Source of the DNA: Candidatus Bathyarchaeota archaeon
GTDB taxonomy: Archaea > Thermoproteota > Bathyarchaeia > Bathyarchaeales > SOJC01
Length of the DNA: 50,142 nt
Direction: 5' to 3'
NCBI GenBank assembly: GCA_020351305.1
Contig: CP070730.1
Coordinates: 665,153 to 715,294, forward strand
Positions 18,408 through 26,015 of this stretch are shown piece after piece. Position numbers and translations under genes: made by a program. The first letter of the stretch is position 1, and every line of letters starts with the position of its first letter. The notes beneath the pieces were generated by a model that worked only from the letters and a program-made list of their open reading frames with translations, was not told where the DNA came from and made no database searches.

Positions 18408-18427
18408 GTTTTAGAACAACCGTTCAA
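18408..18427 (-). promoter_or_regulatory. Candidate operator upstream of the beta-propeller gene
   Basis: GTTTTAGAACA, three bases, GTTCAA on the plus strand, 37-56 bases before the propeller start at 18371. It includes a GAAC/GTTC inverted repeat and matches the element at 10049-10069, apart from one base in the spacer length. It touches the end of the winged-helix gene (stop at 18424). Confidence 0.4.
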
Positions 18428-18870
18428 ACTTTTTGAACAGCTACCTTCAGGCTTCGATATTGATTGTAGGCCTCAAAGAAGAAGGCAAAGACACTGAAAG
18501 CAGATACAGCCACAATCACCACGTCTCTGTAATCCCATCGGAAAGGTTTGAATAACAAATATACCGAAAGAATGCCAGCAACTAGAGCTCCATAAAAAAC
18601 CAACCTAGGAATAAGCCTCCCTCTTAACAAGACAAAGCTTCTCAGAGTTTCTACCTGTTCTTTTTCTTTCACAGAATACTTGCCATCTCGTGTTTGACCC
18701 AGCAACTCCATGTCTAGAAGCTTGTTGATATGGTACTGAGCAAGACTAGGGCTGGAGAGGTTCAACGCTCTCCATACATCTCTTACACCCACGGGGTCAC
18801 TTGAGGTCAGAATGTAGAGATAAACATCCCAAGATGTACCAGAAATATGCTTCTTGCTTAGTTGACCCAC
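18424..18870 (-). CDS. Winged-helix protein with two membrane segments
   Basis: 148 residues. Residues about 5-75 form a winged helix (TSWDVYLYILTSSDPVGVRDVWRALNLSSPSLAQYHINKLLDMELL) of ArsR/MarR type, with a wing at TRDGKYSVK. Two hydrophobic stretches follow: LVFYGALVAGILSVYLLF (about 89-106) and VVIVAVSAFSVFAFFF (about 115-130). This is a DNA-binding domain tethered to the membrane. The downstream gene is the extracellular beta-propeller, so a sensor-regulator pair is possible (inference). The gene is divergent from the C39/dockerin gene, 71 bases apart. Confidence 0.75.
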   Translation of the reverse strand: MGQLSKKHISGTSWDVYLYILTSSDPVGVRDVWRALNLSSPSLAQYHINKLLDMELLGQTRDGKYSVKEKEQVETLRSFVLLRGRLIPRLVFYGALVAGILSVYLLFKPFRWDYRDVVIVAVSAFSVFAFFFEAYNQYRSLKVAVQKV

Positions 18871-18941
18871 TTGTGATCAGACCACCGAGAGGGAACAACT
18901 ACTCTTCCACATAAATATGTATCCCTATTGGATTTACGTGC

Positions 18942-20525
18942 ATGAACGCACAAAAGCTATTAGTTATTGTGGTAGATTTAAATTGGGATGGGATCTTGAA
19001 TAGAGTTTTTTCTACTTTTTTATTAGCATTTCTCACTATTACCATTCTTGCATCACTTGAGTTAGTTGTCGTTTTAGCGGCTGATGCTCACAATGAAATT
19101 GAAGTGCCTTTCCACTATCAAGCTACAGATTACTACTGCGGTCCAGCTTGTGCGGAAATGGTTTTTGACTATTATGGTGAGGACATAAGTCAGTTTGAAA
19201 TCGCAGATGTTGCAAGAACAGACCCAGAATATATGGGAACCTATACTGTTGACATGGTGCGAGCTGGACACTTCAGCAATCAAAGCACATCAGTTGGAAA
19301 TGAGCAACCAGGAAGCATTACAGGATATTCTCTACGCAAAATTGGCTATGCATCATTCGAAAGATGGGATCTAACTATAAATGATCTAAAAACACTCATT
19401 AATGGTGGATACCCAGTGATATTGCTCATGTGGTACGGACCCACACATGGCTCGGGACACTATCGAGTCGCTATTGACTACAATGAAACACACATGATTG
19501 TTCATGACCCATGGCCCGCTATAGGCTGGGGAGGCGAGATTGGGGGTCCTAACGTTGCCTTCAACTACTCAACCTTCTTGGATCTTTGGGAATATTCGGG
19601 ATATTGGGGCATGATTTCACTTCCTTGGAGCATAACGATAAGCCATGAACCCGAGATCTATCGGGATGAAGTCTTTTCTGTAACAGCTAATGCAACGTAT
19701 CCGTGTCCAAGTCCATTCTGGGATAGTGATTACCCTGCTTCAGCTGTTAATTTCACTATTGGACTTTCAGATGGTCTTAATCTAACGTTCGGTGAAAGCG
19801 CTAGAAAATCTGTAGGTAATTTGCAGGCTGGTCAAACAGCATCTGTGAGTTGGGATTTGGAAGCTGACACATCTGGAAACAAGACAATCAATATTGAAGT
19901 CGGGGGAATCGTTGAAGGATCAGTCTTTCCCAACCCACCGGTCTATCCAGGCTATGATTATGAAGACTTGATTGGTGCTTCTGCGAATTTCACATTGGAA
20001 ATAATTGGGTACATACATGATGTTGCAATAACAGATCTTAACTCAAAAACTTGCGTTGGAGAAGGCCTTGAATGCTCAATTCACCTATCTGTGATGAATG
20101 AAGGCGAATTCACTGAAGAAGTGAATATCACAGTCTACGCCAATTCAACGATAATCCAGTCACAGAACATCACGTTGAGGGTAGGTCAATTAATAATACT
20201 GGACATTACATGGGATACTACAAGTTGTATTATGGGTAATTATACTCTACTTGGCTACGCTTTGCCAGTTCCCAACGAAAACGATACTGCAGACAACACT
20301 CTAGAACAGGGTTGGATCCTCCTGACAGTAGCTGGCGATGTCAACGGTGATCAAATCACGGACATTACAGATATTACGATGACAGTTTCAAACTACGGCA
20401 AAACTAGTAATAGTCCTGGATGGCATGAACCAGACTGGTACGTAAACTGCGACATGAACAACGATAACATTATTGACATAACGGACCTTGTTCTAGTGAT
20501 TGGAGAATTCGGCAATTCATGGTAG
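18942..20525 (+). CDS. Exported C39-like peptidase / CARDB / dockerin protein
   Basis: 527 residues. A signal segment (FLLAFLTITILASLELVVVLA, about 27-47) is followed by a C39-like papain-fold domain at about 55-225. It has VPFHYQATDYYCGPACAEM, with the catalytic-type Cys of the YYCGPA motif, and GHYRVAIDY with His, then HDPW. Next come a beta-rich spacer (about 230-360), one CARDB domain (about 365-455) and a type I dockerin (GDVNGDQITDITDI; CDMNNDNIIDITDL) ending in FGNSW. It may cleave or bind peptides at the surface. Its tail is close to those of the genes at 1914 and 39037. A candidate TATA (ATAAATATG, 18911-18919) lies about 25-30 bases upstream of the start. Confidence 0.82.
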   Translation: MNAQKLLVIVVDLNWDGILNRVFSTFLLAFLTITILASLELVVVLAADAHNEIEVPFHYQATDYYCGPACAEMVFDYYGEDISQFEIADVARTDPEYMGTYTVDMVRAGHFSNQSTSVGNEQPGSITGYSLRKIGYASFERWDLTINDLKTLINGGYPVILLMWYGPTHGSGHYRVAIDYNETHMIVHDPWPAIGWGGEIGGPNVAFNYSTFLDLWEYSGYWGMISLPWSITISHEPEIYRDEVFSVTANATYPCPSPFWDSDYPASAVNFTIGLSDGLNLTFGESARKSVGNLQAGQTASVSWDLEADTSGNKTINIEVGGIVEGSVFPNPPVYPGYDYEDLIGASANFTLEIIGYIHDVAITDLNSKTCVGEGLECSIHLSVMNEGEFTEEVNITVYANSTIIQSQNITLRVGQLIILDITWDTTSCIMGNYTLLGYALPVPNENDTADNTLEQGWILLTVAGDVNGDQITDITDITMTVSNYGKTSNSPGWHEPDWYVNCDMNNDNIIDITDLVLVIGEFGNSW

Positions 20526-20736
20526 GCGCATTATATACAATCAGTACTTGTGAAATGCCTTCTATTCTTCAAACTCATTGGCGAAAACTCTGCACACGCA
20601 CTAATTACCATTTTCCCTTTGATCCCCCACCTCCGCGCGCGCATTAAACTTCGCCTATATGTTTTGAGCCGTCTGAGAGAGAAACAATAAAATGATTTCA
20701 CTCCATTCATATGGAAATGGAGGGAGACTTGTAAAG

Positions 20737-21591
20737 ATGGAGCTTCCAATCCCCTTCAGAGAAGTAACTATCCCAGCAGAACTTACTCCAACGAAACCTC
20801 AAGATATGGCGGAGTTTTTTGCTTCAGACACCGTGGTTAATTTCCTGGAATCTCGAACCAGTTTACCTAAATTCGATTATCTCGGATATGAGGTGAAGAC
20901 TGCGGATGAAGTTAATGCAATTTATTTAATGATAAACCCTGACCCGCGAAATTTTGCCCTTGTTCCACAGAACAGCCTTGTGATTTGCCATCATAAGGTT
21001 TCAACTCCTGATAACCGCATCCACACGGCTATGCTTCAACAGGTTCAAACCTCTCGCTTCAATCTCTACAACTTTCATCTGGGATGGGATACGATGGAAA
21101 AGGGAATCGGAGACTCCTTTCTGATGCATCTTGGTTTTTCGAAGAACCAAATCCGCAAGGTCGACCTCACATATAGAGAGCACAAGGTTAATCGCTTAGG
21201 AAACATTATCCTTCCTGAATTTTCTCTCGGGGAAATTGTGAAAAGATTGCATTCTATGAAGGTCTATCCATCAGTAATAATTAACCCTAGATGCCAGAAT
21301 TCTAAATGTGGGTATATATCAGGGGGAGGTTTTGTCGATACCATGGTCATTGAAATGGCTGATTATGGAGTTGATGTGTTGGTGTCTTCTGATCATAATT
21401 TTGTTGTTGAAGCAATTGCCAGTGAGCTTGGTTTGACCTTAGTAGAAATAAACCATTATATCAGCGAACGCTATGGATTGAGAACGATGCAAAAACTATT
21501 AACAGAAACATTTCCCCTAGTCCCAACATATATTTTAGAAGATCTTACCTCAATTCAATGCCCACCGAACGAGTGTTCCTGTTGCATCTAA
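20737..21591 (+). CDS. Nif3/DUF34-family protein
   Basis: The ATG at 20737 has GGAGGGAG ten bases upstream and is preferred over the ATG at 20692 (284 rather than 299 residues). Family motifs are LVICHHKVS (metal-binding His pair, about residues 82-90 from this start) and a C-terminal VLVSSDHNFVVEAIASELG stretch followed by LVEINHYISERYG with His and Glu. Both halves bracket the dimetal site of Nif3 proteins, once annotated as GTP cyclohydrolase type 2. The true reaction of the family is unsettled. An unusual Cys-rich tail (CPPNECSCCI) closes the protein. Confidence 0.8.
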   Translation: MELPIPFREVTIPAELTPTKPQDMAEFFASDTVVNFLESRTSLPKFDYLGYEVKTADEVNAIYLMINPDPRNFALVPQNSLVICHHKVSTPDNRIHTAMLQQVQTSRFNLYNFHLGWDTMEKGIGDSFLMHLGFSKNQIRKVDLTYREHKVNRLGNIILPEFSLGEIVKRLHSMKVYPSVIINPRCQNSKCGYISGGGFVDTMVIEMADYGVDVLVSSDHNFVVEAIASELGLTLVEINHYISERYGLRTMQKLLTETFPLVPTYILEDLTSIQCPPNECSCCI

Positions 21592-21607
21592 TCGTCGGAA
21601 AAGCTAC

Positions 21608-22096
21608 GTGCAAAAATATGAGATGGCACTGATGCCCAAAGCAAAAATAGTCGAAGCGAGCGAGCATGAAGATCTTGATACCTTTTACGAGATTGAAAAA
21701 GAATGTTTCACCATTGATGCTTACAGCAAGCGATTGCTACGCTTCCTTCTAACATCACAAAGTACGATTTGTCTTAAAGCGGTTCTGCAAGGACAAATCA
21801 TTGGTTTCACAATCGGAGATCTACGACGCTTTAGTGGAAGTTGGAAAAGCGAAGTCGTCACTATCGATGTCCTTCCTAGGTTCAGACGGATGGGCATCGC
21901 AACTCTTCTCCTTGAGACGCTAGAAAAGAAGTTCCAAACTCAGGGATGCTCTAATACCACGATTCATGTCCGGGTGGGCAACAAGGCGGCGATAAACCTA
22001 TTTCACAAGCTTGGGTATCAAGAGAAAAAGAAGGTTTCAGACTATTATGCTGATGAAATTGATGCATTTTTAATGGAAATAAATTATGGTGTTTGA
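21608..22096 (+). CDS. GNAT N-acetyltransferase (RimI-like)
   Basis: 162 residues from a GTG start 16 bases after the Nif3-like gene, with GGAAAAG upstream; ATGs at 21623 and 21632 are alternatives. The acetyl-CoA signature R-x-x-G-x-G/A is present in VLPRFRRMGIATLLLETLE (about 92-110). The closing strand pattern, HVRVGNKAAINLFHKLGYQEKKKVSDYY, is the RimI/NAT type. The substrate is probably a protein N-terminus or small amine. Tight spacing to the upstream gene suggests co-transcription. Confidence 0.85.
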   Translation: MQKYEMALMPKAKIVEASEHEDLDTFYEIEKECFTIDAYSKRLLRFLLTSQSTICLKAVLQGQIIGFTIGDLRRFSGSWKSEVVTIDVLPRFRRMGIATLLLETLEKKFQTQGCSNTTIHVRVGNKAAINLFHKLGYQEKKKVSDYYADEIDAFLMEINYGV

Positions 22097-22349
22097 AGAA
22101 AGCTTCAGGGAATGAAAGGTAAAGTATCATAACTAAGGCACATGCATGAAAAAGATCATACTGCATTATACACAAATGTGTTAAGGCAATTACGCTGACA
22201 TGGTAGACATTGCTTCGAAGCCATGTTTTGCAATCCCACCTTTAGCTTTTTTCTATCAAGCGAATCCTCTTTGAATATATCTCATGCCATAAGCTTGACA
22301 CACAAAATTTTAAGCCAACAATATTTCAATCTGTACTAATGAGAGCACG

Positions 22350-23300
22350 ATGGGAAAACTTACAGTAATCGGCATAATCTGGCTTCTACTCTTTGCTGCA
22401 ACTCTGATTGTAATCGATGAACAATTAAGTGCAAATAAAGCCTTACAGCCATCAAACGGCGCACAAAAGCCCCAAGATCCTGAAGTCCCCGATACTTCAG
22501 GCTTCGTAGCATTGCATATTGACGGTTGTTTGATAGATGATTTCTGGGAGCGGGGAGGAAACGATTTACCTGTGCTCAATGTTGCACTCAACTACACCGT
22601 TTCAAACACTGGGAATATCTCAGCTAACATTGTGATTGTTGAAATTTCTGTGGACTCCGTTTACCACTCCACTGAGACTATTAATCAGCTAATGCCAAAC
22701 TCTGAAATCGTTGCTACAGCCTTTTTCTCCGTAGACTATGACCAAACAAGAATTGTTAAAATAGAAGCAAGCTACAAGAACCTGACAAATTCATGGAATT
22801 ATACAATAGATGCTAAACTACCTCGGCATCCTTATTGGAGCATGTCAAAACTCTTCATAACCCCAAACGAACAAAATCTGCAGTCAACTTATGAAGAAAT
22901 AATGAGTGGGGTGGTTTTCGTACACTGGATAACAATTCGAGACTGGGTAGGAAGAAGCATTGAATACACTAAGGACGAAGATGTTTACGGAGTAGACGAA
23001 TATTGGCAACTGGCAAGAGAAACCCTAGAAAGCAGAAGAGGTGACTGCGAAGACCTCGCTATACTGCTTTGCTCACTTTTGCGAGCTGATGGATGGAACG
23101 CACAAGACGTTTACGTTGTTATTGGACAAAACAAAGCAGGAGACTACCATGCATGGGTAAAGATAAAAATCCCTCTAGTCGGGTGGTACAACATTGATCC
23201 CCAACTTGAAGGCTGGTACACATTGTTTGGCGATTTTGTTTCATTGCATGGCTATGAAGCTATCTGCAATTTCAACGACCAATTTTTCATAGAACTCTAG
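22350..23300 (+). CDS. Exported transglutaminase-like protein
   Basis: 316 residues. A signal or anchor segment (VIGIIWLLLFAATLIVIDEQL) is followed by an Ig-like/CARDB-type domain at about 60-145 (LNVALNYTVSNTGNISANI). A transglutaminase-like domain at about 170-310 has RRGDCEDLAILLCSLLR with the catalytic-type Cys, DYHAWVKI with His, and NIDPQLEGW with Asp. This Cys-His-Asp order is the transglutaminase/protease superfamily triad. In archaea such domains are often secreted proteases or amide hydrolases rather than cross-linkers. It is a stand-alone gene with a TATA-like AAAATTTTAAG near 22306. Confidence 0.82.
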   Translation: MGKLTVIGIIWLLLFAATLIVIDEQLSANKALQPSNGAQKPQDPEVPDTSGFVALHIDGCLIDDFWERGGNDLPVLNVALNYTVSNTGNISANIVIVEISVDSVYHSTETINQLMPNSEIVATAFFSVDYDQTRIVKIEASYKNLTNSWNYTIDAKLPRHPYWSMSKLFITPNEQNLQSTYEEIMSGVVFVHWITIRDWVGRSIEYTKDEDVYGVDEYWQLARETLESRRGDCEDLAILLCSLLRADGWNAQDVYVVIGQNKAGDYHAWVKIKIPLVGWYNIDPQLEGWYTLFGDFVSLHGYEAICNFNDQFFIEL

Positions 23301-23431
23301 TATAGTTATTTTCATATCGAAGCCACTCGTGCTTAGCGAAAAAAGTTCAAGTATCTTCTAATTCTGACTAAGATCGCTTCAGAAGATCTTTCCTAAAAAC
23401 GGTTCTCACCCTGCATGTATTACTGGATAGT

Positions 23432-23505
23432 GGGGCTGCCCGGATTTGAACCGGGGTCCCTAACGCCCGAGGCTAAGAGCCTAGACCAAGCTAGCCGACA
23501 GCCCC
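23432..23505 (-). tRNA. tRNA-Pro (CGG)
   Basis: The minus strand folds as a 74-base cloverleaf. The acceptor stem GGGGCUG pairs with CAGCCCC, and A follows as discriminator base. The D-stem GGCU pairs with GGCU through wobble pairs, with the loop AGCUUGGUCUA typical of archaeal tRNA-Pro. The anticodon loop is CUCGGGC, giving CGG. The T-arm is CCCGG-UUCAAAU-CCGGG. CCA is not encoded. A CUU (Lys) reading needs a mismatched anticodon stem and an abnormal D-stem, and the A73 discriminator and D-loop favour Pro. The anticodon stem has two G-U pairs. Confidence 0.85.
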
Positions 23506-24082
23506 AAAACCCCAACCCACACACCCAGAGTGAGGAGTTTGGGCTAATATTCAAGACTTATGCGAAAATCCAGCATTTAAGTGAAACTAATCAGAAAGCA
23601 GCAGTTCAAAGTCTCAAGTAAATGCATGTGTCCCCTCATGCGCGCACCTAAACTCCCTCATTCCCAACCGCAAAAACATAGAAATTTTACATAATTCAAA
23701 GCAATTCCTATAAGCCCTTTAGTATAAAGATCACAGACTGTTGCAGCGCCACAATATGCTAAATGAATTAAATTGCATTATTTGATGCAATATTAATAAT
23801 GCCACACGCATGGAATCTTCCTCCGCAAAACTTTTATTGTATAATTAACTTAATTATATTCTCTGAAAAAAGAAGGAATGCATGCATAGCAGATCTGTTG
23901 CATTGACATTACTCGCATAAGTCGGAATTGAAGAGACTGTCTGCAAACCTTCTCCTTTCTCCCCTTATAAAAGGATGCATAGGCATTTCTCAGACTTGTT
24001 TTATTTCACTCGACTCTCTGAGCTTCGACAATTGGTGTTTCTTCAAAACAATTAAATGGTCAAACGAGTGGATCACTGAAAC
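23506..24082. other. Gene-poor intergenic region
   Basis: About 580 bases without a convincing gene. It contains the upstream region of tRNA-Pro, an alternating tract CATGCGCGCACC at 23638-23649, a TTGCAT/ATGCAA inverted repeat at 23773-23790 and AT-rich sequence at 23760-23870. A 74-residue frame on the minus strand (23990-24214) shows no protein-like features. Confidence 0.4.
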
Positions 24083-24190
24083 ATGGTTTATCGTAGGTCT
24101 TTGACAAGTCTTTGGCATTGCAGCTGGTGCCACTTCAAGGACAAAGACGTGGAGAAAGTAGTTGAACATGAACGCATAGAACATGGCTGA
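24083..24190 (+). CDS. Possible 35-residue C2H2-type zinc finger protein
   Basis: A short frame with HCSWCHFKDKDVEKVVEHERIEHG: Cys-x2-Cys, then His-x4-His, with the spacing of a small zinc finger. Several archaeal genomes encode tiny proteins of this pattern. There is no clear ribosome binding site, and the frame could be a remnant. The alternative minus-strand frame over the same bases is less protein-like. Confidence 0.3.
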   Translation: MVYRRSLTSLWHCSWCHFKDKDVEKVVEHERIEHG

Positions 24191-24248
24191 TGAAATGTTA
24201 GGTCTCTTTATCATGTCACGACTTAGGCGACAAGAGCTACTGAACTGA

Positions 24249-24467
24249 CTACCTAGAACTCTTGCGATGACACTTACACTTGTTGTCCTCTATGGAGAGC
24301 TCTAGATCTATGAGTATGTCTTCAAGTTCCTCCATAGATTTCTGATTTCCCTTCTTTCTAACTTCTTTCAGCAGAAGCTGAGTTTCATCCTTAAGTGCCA
24401 ACGCATCTCCCTCTCCTTTTTCAAGGGTTTGATATTTCTTTTTTAAGCTCTCAATCCTTTCTTCCAC
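24249..24467 (-). CDS. Small coiled-coil protein with C-terminal Cys motif
   Basis: 72 residues from a GTG start. It is nearly all charged helix (EERIESLKKKYQTLEKGEGD, then EELEDILIDLELSIED) and ends in KCKCHRKSSR. Heptad-like hydrophobic spacing suggests a coiled coil, and the CKCH end could bind metal. It lies 35 bases downstream of a 38-residue Cys-rich gene on the same strand, which raises confidence that it is real. Function unknown. No strong ribosome binding site is visible. Confidence 0.45.
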   Translation of the reverse strand: MEERIESLKKKYQTLEKGEGDALALKDETQLLLKEVRKKGNQKSMEELEDILIDLELSIEDNKCKCHRKSSR

Positions 24468-24502
24468 AGGTAATCAATTCCAAACACAGTTGTTCGAAAA
24501 GG

Positions 24503-24619
24503 CTATTTTTCACATGGGTGCCCTTCAGCTTCAGGGTGGCATTCAGCTATTTGATCAGAAGAACACTTCTTAGGATCTTTGACTTTCTTCTCGGGGTTTG
24601 TGCAACTACACTCACGCAA
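24503..24619 (-). CDS. 38-residue Cys-rich small protein
   Basis: A TTG start at 24619 has GAGG nine bases upstream. The product contains ECSCTNPEKKVKDPKKC, then SSDQIAECHPEAEGHPCEK: five Cys and two His in a compact pattern. It resembles short archaeal proteins with 'CxC...KCS..QI..CH....HPC' spacing that probably bind metal, but I cannot name a family. It likely forms a two-gene unit with the coiled-coil gene at 24249-24467. It is too short for routine gene callers. Confidence 0.55.
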   Translation of the reverse strand: MRECSCTNPEKKVKDPKKCSSDQIAECHPEAEGHPCEK

Positions 24620-24958
24620 TTAGATATGCCTCAACGAGCAAACAACCAAGTAGATCTATTAAATCTTTCACCCTGCTTCTCCTGCAAGCTACTAAGTCAA
24701 AGGAAAATGAATTGTTTTGGTCCAACATACATACATAAGCAGAAAAATGGAGGAATTGGAATTGTCAAGATGGATTCATAATCCTGAAGTCTTAAATCAA
24801 GACCATCCCAATATCACAAATATACAATCCGATGTTTGAGTTGCAGAAGTAGTTGGGAAGCTTCAACCTAGGCGGTTCTAGGTACTTAATGATGATTGCA
24901 CCCAACTTGCGGTGATAAGGTGGGGTCATGGAAGGAAGCTGTATCCAGGTAGAGAATA
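24620..24958. other. Intergenic region with a possible gene remnant
   Basis: On the minus strand a TTTAATAG box (about 24656-24665) could serve the small Cys-rich gene. On the plus strand the frame from ATG 24747 to the TAA at 24957-24959 reads protein-like at its end (DDCTQLAVIRWGHGRKLYPG) but is broken by TGA at 24837 and TAG at 24879. It may be a decayed gene or chance. Confidence 0.25.
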
Positions 24959-25963
24959 ATGTCAGATCTTAAGAAACGGGAGAGAACAGAACTCTACAAA
25001 GATCATCTAGTTCAAGCACTTATTAGCAAGCTTGTAAGCGGAGAAATCTCAAGATTAGAGCCATCTTTTAATTCGAAACACGAATATAGATACCCTTTAG
25101 TCGAAACAATCGTCGGAGACCAAGCGAAGGTTGAAAAACTCTTGAATGAGTTAACCAGTGCGGGGATTCTGACGAGAGAGTTACATGATAAAGTCCTGTT
25201 TTGCCCCCATTGCAGCTCCCCGAAGATTTCAACACATTATAATTGTCCCCACTGCAAATCGTTTAATATATCAAAGAGTGCTTTGATAGAACACATACCG
25301 TGTGGATATATCGATACAGAAGATCATTTTGAAAAAAAAGGGAAGCTCCTGTGCCCAAGGTGCCGAAAAGAACTGGTCAAGCCAGATGCTGATTATCGAA
25401 AAGCAGGTATTTGGTGCACCTGCAATGATTGTAATAAAAGCTTTGATATACCGGTTCCTTCACACCTTTGCCGAGATTGCAACAAAAGGTTCACTTTTGA
25501 AGATGCACACTATCGAACTACTTATTCTTACGAGTTAGGAGCTAAGGCAAAGCAAGAGGCTCCTCTTGACTGGGTTCTAACAACACCTATTAGAGAGTTC
25601 CTGGAAAACCATGGATTTGAAGTGGAAGCACCTGGCTTTCTAAAAGGGAAGTCTGGTGCGAAACACGTATTCGATATTGTAGCCTTTAAATCTGAGGATT
25701 CTAAATGCACAACAGTCATAGACTTGGCTACCTCTCCCGAGGATGCTGTCTCTGAACAGCCAATTATTGCAATGTTTGCGAAAACCTACGATGTATCCCC
25801 CAAAAAGGCGTGTCTAATTGCTATCCCTAAGATTACAGCGAATGGGAAGAAGATGGCGAAGCTCTATAACATCGGTGTGATTGAAGCGAAAAACCCGGAA
25901 GATGCAATAGACGTGTTGGAAAACGCATACATAAGAAAAGAAAAACGGGTTTCGTGTAAGTAA
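24959..25963 (+). CDS. TackOD1-like zinc-ribbon protein with nuclease-like C-terminal domain
   Basis: 334 residues. Residues about 1-80 are helical and may be a winged helix (LLNELTSAGILTRE). Residues 85-195 carry paired zinc ribbons: CPHCSS, CPHCKS, then HIPCGYIDTEDHF, CPRCRKEL, CTCNDC, CRDC. This pattern matches the thaumarchaeal output domain TackOD1. The C-terminal 130 residues (FLENHGFEVEAPG, VFDIVAFKSED, VIDLATSPEDAV, KACLIAIPKI) resemble a PD-(D/E)XK nuclease fold, with the likely catalytic Asp near 240-260. TackOD1 usually sits in signalling proteins, so the pairing is informative. The start overlaps TAATG after the remnant frame. Confidence 0.7.
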   Translation: MSDLKKRERTELYKDHLVQALISKLVSGEISRLEPSFNSKHEYRYPLVETIVGDQAKVEKLLNELTSAGILTRELHDKVLFCPHCSSPKISTHYNCPHCKSFNISKSALIEHIPCGYIDTEDHFEKKGKLLCPRCRKELVKPDADYRKAGIWCTCNDCNKSFDIPVPSHLCRDCNKRFTFEDAHYRTTYSYELGAKAKQEAPLDWVLTTPIREFLENHGFEVEAPGFLKGKSGAKHVFDIVAFKSEDSKCTTVIDLATSPEDAVSEQPIIAMFAKTYDVSPKKACLIAIPKITANGKKMAKLYNIGVIEAKNPEDAIDVLENAYIRKEKRVSCK

Positions 25964-26015
25964 AGCGCGAATTAAATTTTATTTCTTAACTGCTTTCAGA
26001 GCTTACACAAGTATC

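Noticed and set aside
23431-23506. Reading the minus-strand tRNA as tRNA-Lys (CUU)
   Set aside because: That reading needs a mismatched anticodon stem and breaks the D-stem; the discriminator base and D-loop fit tRNA-Pro.
23990-24214. 74-residue minus-strand frame
   Set aside because: No protein-like pattern; the plus strand in the same place has a better, though weak, zinc-finger-like frame.
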